Positions 31,795 through 40,882 of a stretch of 64,000 nucleotides of DNA are shown piece by piece (within the stretch, counting starts at the first letter, position 1; the number at the start of each line of letters is the position of its first letter). The DNA lies in NCBI GenBank assembly GCA_964485815.1, contig CAZAJX010000001.1:23878-87877 (forward strand). The letters run 5' to 3'. Source of the stretch: SFLA01 sp964485815. Lineage in GTDB: Bacteria > Bacillota > Clostridia > Oscillospirales > CAG-382. Made by a program: the position numbers and the translations under genes. The notes beneath the pieces are model-generated. The model worked only from the letters and a program-made list of their open reading frames with translations, ran no database searches and was not told the DNA's origin.

Positions 31795-33681
31795 TTGAAG
31801 CGTTTTATCGGTCTTACTCTTGTTACGGCGGTACTTTACGGTTTGTTATTGCCCATAACCGCAAGCGCGGTAACAATATATGATTACACCCTTATCTACA
31901 AGGGAAAATCCTATGAATATTCCACCTGCTACACCTCCCAAGGCTCTCCATACACCTCGGTGGACGGAAAAGAGCTTACCGACGGCAAGCTTCCTGCCGA
32001 TGATTACGGCACTGATTGGATCGCTTTTGATTACCGCCTTGAAGCGCCTATGTATGCCGTAATGGATCTGGGTAAGAGCTATGATGATCTGGGAAAGTTC
32101 AGAGTATATCTTACCGCGACCAACCATTCCGGTATTGACAGACCCTCCGAATGCGTATTCTACGTTTCAGAAAACGGAAAAGATTTCACCAAGGTTGGCG
32201 AAGGCAAATACGAGGACGAATCCGCAAGGAACACCTGGTGTACCCTTGAGCTTGACGGAAAAGTGAGCGGAAGATACGTTAAGGTTTCTTTCGGCGATTC
32301 ACCTTTATCGGGAGTGTTCGTTTTCTGCGGTGAATTTGAGGTTTACACCATTCAGGGCAATGACGTTCCCGCCGCATCAATTCCCGGAATTGAGATAATA
32401 GACGATTCTTATTTAAAGCTGGACGGCGATTACATAACAAAACTTCACCTTAATCATACGGTTGAATATGTGCTTAATAACCTTGACAGTACGGAAAAGG
32501 TATTTGCCTTTGATGCAAAAGGAAACAAGCTTTCGGAAAAAGACGTTTTAAAAACCGGAGATTACTTTGCAAAGATTATAAGCGATACCGAAATAGACAG
32601 AATTTATGCGGTGGTTGAAGGAGATATTAACGGCGACGGTAAAATCAACTTATCCGATTACCTTTACAGCCTGCGCATAGACAAAAACAATATTAAGGTT
32701 TCCGATGCGGGAAAGAAAGCAAATTGCGGAAAAGCACGCATCAAAAACCATATTACAGGAGCAGAAAATATGTTTGCCGCATATCCTCATCATCCCGTTG
32801 CGCCCGACGTACACGTAACGGAATATGCAAAGCATTCCTTAACACTTACAAAAACAAACGATAAGCTTTATACGTTATCCACCACCGCTTCCAATGGAAA
32901 GCCCTTGACACAGACCTTCTATAAAACCGATTGGGGAACCTGGAATATAGGTGCGCTGTCCATCGGCAACGTTAATATTGCGGGCGGCGGTACCGACTGG
33001 GAATACGTTTTCCGCGCTAAAGGTGCCGAAGGCGGTTTTTCCGGCGGAAACCACGCCAACGAAATATTGGTTGAATTAAAAATATACGACGGCGTTTCCG
33101 ACAAAGAGATAAAGCTTTCAAGCGGACAAAAGGCGCAAAACCTTGAAAAAATTAAGATCGTTGAAAAAACAAAGCTGCACCTCGGAGATTCCGACAACTG
33201 CTATGCCGCCGTTACACGAAACTATATGTTCTATGGCGAAACGATCACTCTGGATTGCGATTTTGAATTTATAACAGATATGGAGTTTTCCCTTTCTTAT
33301 ACCTGTATGTTCCCCGTTCCCAAGACGGTAGGATTATACTGTCTGTTCAGAAACGTTGACGGAACCGAGAATTACGTGGAAACTACGGAGGTAGGCAAAG
33401 CGGATTACAGCGGTCCTATGTATAAGGACAACGCCGCAACCGAATGTGTTATCTGGGGCAAAAAGAATAGAGATTACGCCTTTGTCGTTCAAGTCAGCAC
33501 AGTTGAAGATTCCCTCGATAACTTCAGCAACCACGCAAAGACCTTCTATTGGGATATGAACACCACTTCCAACAAGCTGTATTTCTCCCGTTTTCCCGAT
33601 TCTGCTTACGAAAAAGTGGAAAAAGGCACAAAATGGCACACATCCAGCGCTTGGACGGTTTTCTGTCTTGAGGACTACTAA
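31795..33681 (+). CDS. Secreted protein with discoidin-like and dockerin-like segments
   Basis: 628 aa from TTG 31795, with AGGAGG 8 nt upstream. The signal peptide ends TASA-V (about residue 25). Residues about 30-185 resemble an F5/8-type discoidin fold (YAVMDLGKSYDDLGKFRVYL, then SGRYVKVSFGD). Near 280-310, EGDINGDGKINLSDYLY is one Ca-binding repeat of dockerin type, with a degenerate second half. The C-terminal 300 residues are beta-rich and unrecognised. It is exported and may bind glycans or partners. No catalytic motif was found. Confidence 0.65.
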   Translation: MKRFIGLTLVTAVLYGLLLPITASAVTIYDYTLIYKGKSYEYSTCYTSQGSPYTSVDGKELTDGKLPADDYGTDWIAFDYRLEAPMYAVMDLGKSYDDLGKFRVYLTATNHSGIDRPSECVFYVSENGKDFTKVGEGKYEDESARNTWCTLELDGKVSGRYVKVSFGDSPLSGVFVFCGEFEVYTIQGNDVPAASIPGIEIIDDSYLKLDGDYITKLHLNHTVEYVLNNLDSTEKVFAFDAKGNKLSEKDVLKTGDYFAKIISDTEIDRIYAVVEGDINGDGKINLSDYLYSLRIDKNNIKVSDAGKKANCGKARIKNHITGAENMFAAYPHHPVAPDVHVTEYAKHSLTLTKTNDKLYTLSTTASNGKPLTQTFYKTDWGTWNIGALSIGNVNIAGGGTDWEYVFRAKGAEGGFSGGNHANEILVELKIYDGVSDKEIKLSSGQKAQNLEKIKIVEKTKLHLGDSDNCYAAVTRNYMFYGETITLDCDFEFITDMEFSLSYTCMFPVPKTVGLYCLFRNVDGTENYVETTEVGKADYSGPMYKDNAATECVIWGKKNRDYAFVVQVSTVEDSLDNFSNHAKTFYWDMNTTSNKLYFSRFPDSAYEKVEKGTKWHTSSAWTVFCLEDY

Positions 33682-33699
33682 TACCAATATACATATTTT

Positions 33700-33728
33700 C
33701 CCGTAGTGGTCTTCACTACGGGATTTTT
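33700..33728 (+). terminator. Intrinsic terminator
   Basis: CCCGTAGTG (33700-33708) pairs with CACTACGGG (33714-33722), followed by ATTTTTAT. Confidence 0.85.
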
Positions 33729-33764
33729 ATATACATATAATAATATTAAAAAGGAGTGATGAAA

Positions 33765-33992
33765 ATGGACACTGTTTTAGTGCTAACGTCAATGACTTAC
33801 GCATACAAAGCGCAAGAATTACTGAACAAACACGGAATAAAAAATTCCCTTACCAGAAACGCGCAGACACAGCGTATACGCGGCTGCGGATACGGAATAG
33901 TAATCGATACGAGCCAGAGCCAGTATGTGCAAAACCTGCTTTTAAACAACGGAGTAAAAATTGCAGGAATTACCGGAGTGAACAAAAGATGA
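33765..33992 (+). CDS. DUF3343 putative Se/S carrier-like protein
   Basis: 75 aa from ATG 33765, the ATG best spaced from AAGGAG (33751-33756). The pattern VLVLTSMTYAYKAQELLNKH followed by GCGYGIVID fits DUF3343, a small family proposed to carry persulfide or selenium in partner with a cysteine desulfurase. The Cys of GCGYG is the likely carrier. It overlaps the next gene as ATGA. The pairing supports the role; the choice between sulfur and selenium is open, as no selenium genes are seen here. Confidence 0.75.
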   Translation: MDTVLVLTSMTYAYKAQELLNKHGIKNSLTRNAQTQRIRGCGYGIVIDTSQSQYVQNLLLNNGVKIAGITGVNKR

Positions 33993-35134
33993 TATATTTT
34001 GATCACGCCGCCACAGGAATGCCGAAAAGCGAAGGCGTTATAAACGCTGTGGCTTCTGCAATGAGATTCTGCGGAAATCCCGGACGCGGCAGCTACGAGC
34101 TTTCTGCGGCAGGCGACCGCGCATTGTTTAACTGCAGGAATGAATTGGCAAAATACTTTGATACCTCGCCTGAAAACTGTGTACTGACAAAAAACACCAC
34201 CGAGGCGCTGAATCTTGCCATAAAAGGCTATGTTTTGGGAGCAAAGAAGAAACTCCATATACTGGTTTCGGATTTTGACCACAATGCAGTTGCACGGGTA
34301 ATATATAATCTTAAGCAAGAAGACAAAATAAAGGTAACCATTTTTGAATCCGATCTGTTTGACGATAAAAAAACTATAGAAAATTTCGAAAACAGCATTA
34401 CCGCAGATACGTCACTTGCGGTTCTTACCCACGCTTCCAACGTATGCGGACGGATATTTCCCGTAAAAGAAATGGTAAAAGCGGCAAGGAGCCGCGGCAT
34501 AACGGTTATCACCGATATTGCGCAGACCGCAGGAATACTGGATATAAAAGCCGGTGAATACGGAGATATTCTATGCTTACCCGGTCATAAGGGACTCTAC
34601 GGCCCTGCGGGAACGGGTGCGATGGTAATGGCAAAAGATTTTGATAAAGAATTACATCCGCTCATTCACGGAGGCACGGGCATACTGTCTGCTGATATGA
34701 AAATGCCCGCTCTTCCGCCTGAACGGTTTGAAGCGGGCAGTCTGAACGCACCTGCCTACGCAGGTCTTTGCACAGCGTTGAAAGAACTGAATTCAAGAGA
34801 TAAAAAGCTCACTCAAAAAATATACAAATACCTTTTGAGCGAGCTGAAAAATATGAAAAGAATAACCGTGATAGGCGCACCCGATGAGGACAAAACAGAA
34901 AACTGGGTGCCGATAATACTTGTAAATCTATGGGGGTATCACAGTCAGGAAGCCGCCGAAATGCTGGCGGAAGAGAATATTGCCGTGAGAGGCGGATTAC
35001 ACTGTGCATATAAAGCCCACAAAAAGCTGGGAACACTTAAGACAGGCGGCTTGCGCATAAGCCTTGGAAGAGGAAACACTATGGTACACGCAAAAGCGTT
35101 AATAGACACTCTCGCCCGCAAGGTGTCCCGTTGA
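33989..35134 (+). CDS. Cysteine desulfurase family protein (class V aminotransferase)
   Basis: 381 aa. It begins YFDHAATGMPK; LVSDFDHNAV and VITDIAQTAG are cofactor-site strands, PGHKGLYGPAG holds the PLP-binding Lys (about residue 199), and GGLHCAYKAHK carries the catalytic Cys (about 339). It takes sulfur from cysteine as a persulfide or selenium from selenocysteine. DUF3343 upstream overlaps by 4 nt. Its last 36 nt overlap tail to tail with the flavoprotein gene on the other strand, so no terminator separates them. Confidence 0.88.
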   Translation: MIYFDHAATGMPKSEGVINAVASAMRFCGNPGRGSYELSAAGDRALFNCRNELAKYFDTSPENCVLTKNTTEALNLAIKGYVLGAKKKLHILVSDFDHNAVARVIYNLKQEDKIKVTIFESDLFDDKKTIENFENSITADTSLAVLTHASNVCGRIFPVKEMVKAARSRGITVITDIAQTAGILDIKAGEYGDILCLPGHKGLYGPAGTGAMVMAKDFDKELHPLIHGGTGILSADMKMPALPPERFEAGSLNAPAYAGLCTALKELNSRDKKLTQKIYKYLLSELKNMKRITVIGAPDEDKTENWVPIILVNLWGYHSQEAAEMLAEENIAVRGGLHCAYKAHKKLGTLKTGGLRISLGRGNTMVHAKALIDTLARKVSR

Positions 35135-36310
35135 AAAGGCGATCTGCAGATTATATCCGCCGGTATAAGCATCAACATCAATAACCTCACCTGCAAAATA
35201 CAGCCCTTTGACAAGACGGGATTCCATTGTCGAAGGGTTGATTTCTTTTACGTTTATTCCGCCCGAGGTAACGATAGCTTCCTCCACGGGACGGGTGCCC
35301 GTAACGGTAAAGCACAGTCCTTTAAGAAGATCGCAAATACGTCTGCGCTCCTCCTTGGTGATTTCGTTAACACGTTTTTCGGAAGAAATGCCCGAAAGCT
35401 CAACGAAAACGGGAATAAGCTTTGAAGGAAGCAAGCCCGATAAAACGTTTGAATATATCTTGTTTTTGTTATCCGAAAAATCCCGAAGCAGACGTTTGTC
35501 CAGCGTGTCTTTATCCAATGCGGGCTTAAGGTCGATAGACATCTTAACGGGATAATTTTTACCGATAACGGCAGATGCGGAAAGGATAGTGGGTCCGCTC
35601 ACGCCGAAATGGGTAAAAAGCAATTCCCCCTCATCGGAATACAGTATTTTTTCGTCTTTGGTAAACTTTACTGCTACGTTGCGGAGAGAAAGCCCCATAA
35701 GATCGCGGCAGGTCTTACCCTCGCACACCAACGGAACAAGTGATCCGCGGGGTGTAACCACGGTATGCCCCACCGCAGAGGCAAGAGCATAACCATCTCC
35801 GGTAGAACCGGTACGGGGATATGACTTTCCTCCCGTAGCAATTATTATGTTCGGAGCGTAATAGGTGCGAAAATGGCATTTTACACCTATAATTTCGCCG
35901 TTTTCGGTAAGAAGCTGTTTTGCAGTATCTTTTACGCAGGTGCAAAGCTTTTCTGTTTCGCGGCGAAGGCAATGACGGATATCCTGAGCGCTGTCACTTT
36001 CGGGAAAAACACGTCTGCCTCTCTCGGTCTTTAAAGGTATTCCGCGGGAGGAAAAAAACTCCATAGTATCTTCGGGAGAAAAATCCGTAACAGCACGGTA
36101 CAAAAAGCGGGGATTAGTAGGTACGTTTTCCAAAAATTCGTTGAGGTTGCAATTATTGGTAAGGTTGCATCTTCCTTTTCCCGTAATACCTATCTTTAAA
36201 CCGAATTCTTTGTTTTTTTCGATAACAAGCACTTTGGCACCGTTTTGTGCCGCCGTGATCGCCGCCATCATTCCTGCGGCACCTGCGCCGATAACTATAA
36301 CGTCCTGCAT
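35099..36310 (-). CDS. HI0933/YhiN-type FAD-dependent oxidoreductase
   Basis: 403 aa from ATG 36310 (GAGGAGG upstream). The dinucleotide-binding start is VIVIGAGAAGMMAA, then ITGKGRCNLTN, NIIIATGGKSYPRTGSTGDGY and late LYFAGEVIDVDAYTGGYNLQIA, all hallmarks of this conserved flavoprotein family. The substrate is unknown. It overlaps the pseudouridine synthase by 16 nt upstream, as coupled genes, and the cysteine desulfurase 3' end by 36 nt. Confidence 0.88.
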   Translation of the reverse strand: MQDVIVIGAGAAGMMAAITAAQNGAKVLVIEKNKEFGLKIGITGKGRCNLTNNCNLNEFLENVPTNPRFLYRAVTDFSPEDTMEFFSSRGIPLKTERGRRVFPESDSAQDIRHCLRRETEKLCTCVKDTAKQLLTENGEIIGVKCHFRTYYAPNIIIATGGKSYPRTGSTGDGYALASAVGHTVVTPRGSLVPLVCEGKTCRDLMGLSLRNVAVKFTKDEKILYSDEGELLFTHFGVSGPTILSASAVIGKNYPVKMSIDLKPALDKDTLDKRLLRDFSDNKNKIYSNVLSGLLPSKLIPVFVELSGISSEKRVNEITKEERRRICDLLKGLCFTVTGTRPVEEAIVTSGGINVKEINPSTMESRLVKGLYFAGEVIDVDAYTGGYNLQIAFSTGHLAGESVY

Positions 36311-36933
36311 ACAGACAACACCTCCTCGCTGAAAATGCTCCACGGATACCCGGAAACAGGCGGAACGGAAACGACGGTATGTCCTTTCCCACACGAAACA
36401 AAGCTTAATTTATATGACCACAACGCGGTTTTATCCCCTGCACCGCCGTAACGCTTATCGCCGTAAAGGGGTGTTTTGCGGGAGGAGAACTGCAAACGTA
36501 TCTGGTGCGTTCTGCCCGTTATCATTTTGGCTTTTACAAGGGCGTACCCCTCTTTTTCTGCAAGTACGGTGTATTCAAGAGAGGCTTCTCTTACCCCTCT
36601 CCGCATACGCTTTACCACGTAGGATTTGTTTTTTTGTGTATCGTGATACACAAGGTCGGAAAGGACACCGCTTTTTTCGGGCAAAGAACCGACGGTTACA
36701 AACAGATACTCTTTATCAAAGCCCGCAAAGCGCAATTTTTCCGCATTTGCGGAGGTAGTGCCAAGCAATACCGCGCCCCCTGCAACCTTATCTATACGGT
36801 GGACGGGATATGCTTCACCGCCGCAAGCGTTTCTTACAAGAGCGGGCAAACTATGCTCCCCTGTGTCCTCGCACACCGTGCCTATATCCTTTTGCGCTAC
36901 TATGCAATTTTTATCCCGATAAAGTATATCCAT
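36295..36933 (-). CDS. RluA-family pseudouridine synthase
   Basis: 212 aa, shorter than typical RluD because no S4 domain is present. The catalytic Asp is in VHRIDKVAGG (HRLD in most members; here Ile replaces Leu), about residue 47. KEYLFVTVG and ITGRTHQIRLQ are the other core motifs. It isomerises uridine in rRNA or tRNA; the exact site is not predictable. ATG 36933 follows CAGGTG. First gene of a two-gene operon with the flavoprotein. Confidence 0.85.
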   Translation of the reverse strand: MDILYRDKNCIVAQKDIGTVCEDTGEHSLPALVRNACGGEAYPVHRIDKVAGGAVLLGTTSANAEKLRFAGFDKEYLFVTVGSLPEKSGVLSDLVYHDTQKNKSYVVKRMRRGVREASLEYTVLAEKEGYALVKAKMITGRTHQIRLQFSSRKTPLYGDKRYGGAGDKTALWSYKLSFVSCGKGHTVVSVPPVSGYPWSIFSEEVLSVCRTL

Positions 36934-36956
36934 TATATTTCACCTGCCGATATATG

Positions 36957-36985
36957 ATTTTACCACACCGAAGACGGTTTCGCAA
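36957..36985 (-). promoter_or_regulatory. Promoter of the pseudouridine synthase operon
   Basis: Minus-strand TTGCGA (36985-36980) and TAAAAT (36962-36957) are 17 bp apart. Confidence 0.6.
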
Positions 36986-37003
36986 GGAAAATAAACAAAA
37001 TAC

Positions 37004-37032
37004 TTTACTTTTGAAAATACCGATAGTATAAT
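37004..37032 (+). promoter_or_regulatory. Promoter of the DUF4127 gene
   Basis: TTTACT at 37004-37009 and TATAAT at 37027-37032 are 17 bp apart; divergent from the previous promoter. Confidence 0.65.
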
Positions 37033-37070
37033 ATTTACATTCAATATCTGAAAAAGGAAGATAACTTGCG

Positions 37071-38852
37071 ATGAAAAGATTATTGGGGTTTGTTTTGAGT
37101 GTTATTATGTTAACCTCTCTGCTTATAGCCACACCGTATCCGGTGGAAGCCGAAGGTGATAAAAACTACAACGGCTTGAAGGTTGCATATATACCCATTG
37201 ACAACCGTCCCGTTAATTATGACCGTGCGATAATGCTGGCAAAAAGCGTGGGAATCGATCTGGTAACGCCCGAAGAGGACTTATTCAGAACAGCGCTTGA
37301 CAATATGTCCCCCAATAAAAACGGTTCTACCTACGGCGACAGAGAAAAGCTTCTTGAATGGTTAAAGGAAACGGACAAGACCTGCGATTATTTCGTGCTG
37401 TCCCTTGACCAGCTTTTAAGCGGCGGATTGGTTGCCTCCCGTTGGCTGGATAACACCGATCTTTCCTTTGAATTTGAGGTTGCGGATTATATTATAAATC
37501 TTGCAAAAAACAACACGATAGTTCTTTTTGATACGGTAATGCGTCTTGCATCCACGGTAAATTACCAAGGCTACCAGATGAACGAGTATAACAACCTCCG
37601 TTCTTACGGATCTATGGCGAGAAAGGTGCTTAAAGGAAACGAGCTTACCGTCAAAAATATAATCGCCGGCTACAAATACGCACCGAACGGAAGCAAGATA
37701 AGCACGCCTCTTTCGGAAAATGCGGTGGACAAGTATCTCGCTTCCAGAACGAGAAAATTAAAGCTTATTGACTACATACTTTCCCAATCCCTTGATGATC
37801 TTGAGTACTGCTATATCGGTGTGGACGATTCCTCCACTACCGAAAATATACAGACAAACGAGATAAATTATATATCAAACAAGCTGAAAAATAACGGAAT
37901 GATATATGCGGGCACCGACGAATTGGGGCTTATGGGTATAACCCGTATTGTAACCAAGCTGTACGGAAAGGCGGAGATCGGTGTCACCTACTTCGGCGGA
38001 GGGGAAAATAATATTGCCGACGGATTCGATTTTGCAACACTGAAATATGAATTGGAAAATCATATAAAATCCCTTGATTGCACAGTCACCGCAGGAGGAA
38101 AGGGCAAATTGCAAGTACTCTGTCTTACCCAAGGCGCAACCAACGCAACCGCAAAGCAGCTTGTTGACAAAGCAGAGGAATATATAAAAAAACAAATTCC
38201 CGTTATTATTATTGATCCCAACACGGGAACGGGAAGCGTTTTGGAAAAGGAACTGCTGAAGCGTAACTTTCCCCTTGCAATGATATTGGGATATTCCAAC
38301 TGGAATACTGCGGCGAACGCTTTGGGAATTGCTTTATCAAACGGTATTTCAAGGTATTCATATCTTGCCAACTGTTCTCAAATTACCGAAGAAAGTCATT
38401 ACGGATTTTTACAGACCATTGCATTCAGCGGTATGAAGGATATTTCCTACAAATATTTCGGATTTTCTATCGAAAGCCCTAACGCAAGCGGTAACGGAAG
38501 CTATACTCATATTCTTAAAATGATAAACAATTCCAATATGATAACCGATCTTTCAACCTACAGAGTCAACTCCCACGGCAAGGTTAAAGCGGATAATTTC
38601 AGATATCCTTGGGACAGAGCCTTTGAAATGGTGTGCGACGTATCAGTGGAAGGATTCGTTACAGGTGTTATCGGAGATATTTCCGATGACAGAACAGTAC
38701 GCATAAACGATTATCTGTTGGCTAAAAGAATTATTGCAAGTAACTATTCACCGAATGACGGTGAAACCGCCCGCGGCGATGCCGACGGAAACAGTAAAAT
38801 TGACGAAAACGATTGTCTTATTATCAAAAACCAAATATTGAACGGCAAATAA
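37071..38852 (+). CDS. Secreted DUF4127 protein with C-terminal dockerin-like domain
   Basis: 593 aa. The signal peptide covers residues about 1-27. The DUF4127 domain (about 35-525) begins with VAYIPIDNRPVNYDRA and includes LVTPEEDLF, FVLSLDQLLSGGLVASR and GTDELGLMG. Its function is unknown, though its fold suggests a carbohydrate-linked enzyme. Residues about 535-593 carry two EF-hand-like repeats (GDISDDRTVRINDYLLAKR and GDADGNSKIDENDCLIIKN), the dockerin pattern. It is exported and may dock on a scaffold or on the cell wall. AAGGAAG precedes ATG 37071. Confidence 0.75.
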   Translation: MKRLLGFVLSVIMLTSLLIATPYPVEAEGDKNYNGLKVAYIPIDNRPVNYDRAIMLAKSVGIDLVTPEEDLFRTALDNMSPNKNGSTYGDREKLLEWLKETDKTCDYFVLSLDQLLSGGLVASRWLDNTDLSFEFEVADYIINLAKNNTIVLFDTVMRLASTVNYQGYQMNEYNNLRSYGSMARKVLKGNELTVKNIIAGYKYAPNGSKISTPLSENAVDKYLASRTRKLKLIDYILSQSLDDLEYCYIGVDDSSTTENIQTNEINYISNKLKNNGMIYAGTDELGLMGITRIVTKLYGKAEIGVTYFGGGENNIADGFDFATLKYELENHIKSLDCTVTAGGKGKLQVLCLTQGATNATAKQLVDKAEEYIKKQIPVIIIDPNTGTGSVLEKELLKRNFPLAMILGYSNWNTAANALGIALSNGISRYSYLANCSQITEESHYGFLQTIAFSGMKDISYKYFGFSIESPNASGNGSYTHILKMINNSNMITDLSTYRVNSHGKVKADNFRYPWDRAFEMVCDVSVEGFVTGVIGDISDDRTVRINDYLLAKRIIASNYSPNDGETARGDADGNSKIDENDCLIIKNQILNGK

Positions 38853-38865
38853 TCATTCAAAAACT

Positions 38866-38895
38866 AAAGCGTTGCACTTAAAAATGCAACGCTTT
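38866..38895. terminator. Bidirectional intrinsic terminator
   Basis: AAAGCGTTGCA (38866-38876) pairs with TGCAACGCTTT (38885-38895). It stands between the DUF4127 gene and the end of the aromatic operon. Confidence 0.8.
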
Positions 38896-38978
38896 ATTGT
38901 CGGGGTCCCCGGGAAGCCGCAAGGCTTCTTGGGGTGATTGTCGGGGTCCCCGGGAAGCCGCAAGGCTTCTTGGGGGTG
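38896..38978. repeat. Two tandem 41/42-bp hairpin repeats
   Basis: The units 38896-38936 and 38937-38978 differ by one extra G. Each folds into a 12-bp stem with two G-T wobbles, closed by a GCAA tetraloop (GAAGCC-GCAA-GGCTTC), flanked by the palindrome GGGGTCCCC. The array abuts the aroF stop codon. It looks like an intergenic repeat of REP type. Confidence 0.8.
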
Positions 38979-40010
38979 TTATACGCTTTCTGCTATTTCG
39001 TAAATGAGCTTTTCCGTCTTTTCCCAGCCGATGCAAGGGTCGGTAATGGATTTTCCGTAGACGGCGGTATCGGATATTTTCTGGCATCCGTCCTCGATAT
39101 AGCTTTCGATCATAAGTCCCTTTACCATTTTACGCAGATCATTGGAGCAACGGCGGGTGTGCATTACGTCCTTGGAAATTCGTATCTGCTCTAAAAATTG
39201 CTTGCCCGAATTGGAATGGTTGGTATCTATGATAACGGCGGGATTTTTAAGTTCCGATGCGGAATACAGATCGAACAGCCGTATAAGATCCTCATAATGA
39301 TAATTGGGCATTGACTGTCCGTGCTTATTTACGCTTCCGCGAAGGATAGCGTGGGTATAGGGATTTCCTTTTGAGGTAACCTCCCAGCTTCGGTATATAA
39401 AGGTGTGACCGTGCTGGGCGGCGTAAATGGCGTTCATCATAACCGAAAGATCGCCGCTGGTGGGGTTTTTCATACCCACGGGGATATCAAGTCCCGAAGA
39501 GGTAAGACGGTGGTTCTGGTTTTCCACGCTTCGTGCGCCGACGGCAACGTATGAAAGAAGATCCGAAAGATAGCGGTAGTTTTCGGGATAAAGCATTTCG
39601 TCCGCACAGCCGAATCCCGTTTCCGCCAAAGCACGCATATGAAGCTGACGGATAGCGATAACACCCTTGATCACATCGGGCTTTTCATGAGGATCGGGCT
39701 GGTGAAGCATTCCTTTATATCCTGCACCCGTGGTACGGGGCTTATTGGTATATATACGGGGAATGATTATTATCTTATCCGATACCTTGTCCTGCACGAT
39801 ACGAAGACGGTGGATATAATCGATTACAGCATCTTCTCTGTCTGCGGAGCAGGGCCCGATGACGAGAATAAATTTCTCGCTTTCGCCGCTGAACACCTTA
39901 CGTATTTCCGCATCGTTTTTTTCTTTTACCTTTGCCATTTCCTCGGTAACGGGATATTGCTCCTTTATCTCCTGAGGAATGGGAAGCTTACGGTGAAATT
40001 CCATATTCAT
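38979..40010 (-). CDS. aroF: DAHP synthase, class I (3-deoxy-7-phosphoheptulonate synthase)
   Basis: 343 aa. It condenses phosphoenolpyruvate and erythrose 4-phosphate, the first shikimate-pathway step. Motifs are VIGPCSADRED (metal Cys and PEP site), KPRTTGAGYKG, LHQPDP, GARSVENQ and VIIDTNHSNS, the AroFGH type, which is usually feedback-inhibited by an aromatic amino acid. Which inhibitor applies is not certain. It is the last gene of the eight-gene operon, 14 nt after tyrA. The gene symbol is generic for the family. Confidence 0.9.
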   Translation of the reverse strand: MNMEFHRKLPIPQEIKEQYPVTEEMAKVKEKNDAEIRKVFSGESEKFILVIGPCSADREDAVIDYIHRLRIVQDKVSDKIIIIPRIYTNKPRTTGAGYKGMLHQPDPHEKPDVIKGVIAIRQLHMRALAETGFGCADEMLYPENYRYLSDLLSYVAVGARSVENQNHRLTSSGLDIPVGMKNPTSGDLSVMMNAIYAAQHGHTFIYRSWEVTSKGNPYTHAILRGSVNKHGQSMPNYHYEDLIRLFDLYSASELKNPAVIIDTNHSNSGKQFLEQIRISKDVMHTRRCSNDLRKMVKGLMIESYIEDGCQKISDTAVYGKSITDPCIGWEKTEKLIYEIAESV

Positions 40011-40024
40011 ATATATTACCGTCC

Positions 40025-40882
40025 TTACTTTTTATCGAATTTTGTTCTGCGTTCCCCTGCTTTGCGCATCACTGCCCGCATCTCTTCACGCTGACCGTTG
40101 GCAACATATTCCCTGAAACGGGAAAATTCTGCAGAAAACGCATCCATCTGCTTCAAAAGAGCATCTCTGTTCATCAAAAACAGTTCGCTCCACATCTCAT
40201 CGTTTATTTTTGAAATACGGGTAAGATCCCTGAAGGAGTCGCCCGTATATTTTTCAAGCCCTTCCTCTTCGTTGGTAGTCATAAGCGTTACCGCAATACA
40301 GTGGGTAAGCTGGGAAAGAAACGCGATCATATCGTCGTGCTCCTCGGGAGAAAGTACGGAGATACGGGAAAAGCCCAATATCTCTCCCAACTGCTTGCAG
40401 GTTTCCACAGCCTCGGGAGTATTTTTTTCGGTGGGAGTTACGATATAATTTGCGTCTTTGAACACGCTGTCATCGCTGAATTCCACACCGCTTCTTTCTC
40501 TGCCCGCCATAGGATGTGCGGAAACGTACTCAACGTCGGAGCGGAGCCTCCCTTGTACCTGATTAACAACCAGCGTTTTTACGCCCGTAATATCGGTAAT
40601 AAGCGTACCGCTTCTAAAAAGATGCTGATACATTATTATCCACTTAACGAAGGCGGCGGGATATAGAGCGAAAACTATAAGATCTGCCTGAGCGATAAGT
40701 TTCTCATCGGGAGTGGTTGCGCCTTCCAATATCATGCCGCGCTCCAATGCGTAGTCTATATCTTTTTGCTCAAGAGTTATGGCGCGTACCTTATATCCCT
40801 GCTTGGACAACGCAGAAGCATAGCTTCCGCCCATAAGACCTAAACCGATTATGAGAATGTTGGTATTCTTATCAATCTTCAT
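40025..40882 (-). CDS. tyrA: Prephenate dehydrogenase
   Basis: 285 aa. The N-terminal NAD-binding motif is LIIGLGLMGGSYA; the middle carries VSAHPMAGRERSGVE, with the His and Arg that bind prephenate, and SPEEHDDMIAFLSQLTHC, a helical domain motif. It makes 4-hydroxyphenylpyruvate for tyrosine. The C-terminal ACT domain of longer homologues is absent, so Tyr inhibition through ACT is unlikely. Its start overlaps aroA by 11 nt. Confidence 0.9.
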   Translation of the reverse strand: MKIDKNTNILIIGLGLMGGSYASALSKQGYKVRAITLEQKDIDYALERGMILEGATTPDEKLIAQADLIVFALYPAAFVKWIIMYQHLFRSGTLITDITGVKTLVVNQVQGRLRSDVEYVSAHPMAGRERSGVEFSDDSVFKDANYIVTPTEKNTPEAVETCKQLGEILGFSRISVLSPEEHDDMIAFLSQLTHCIAVTLMTTNEEEGLEKYTGDSFRDLTRISKINDEMWSELFLMNRDALLKQMDAFSAEFSRFREYVANGQREEMRAVMRKAGERRTKFDKK

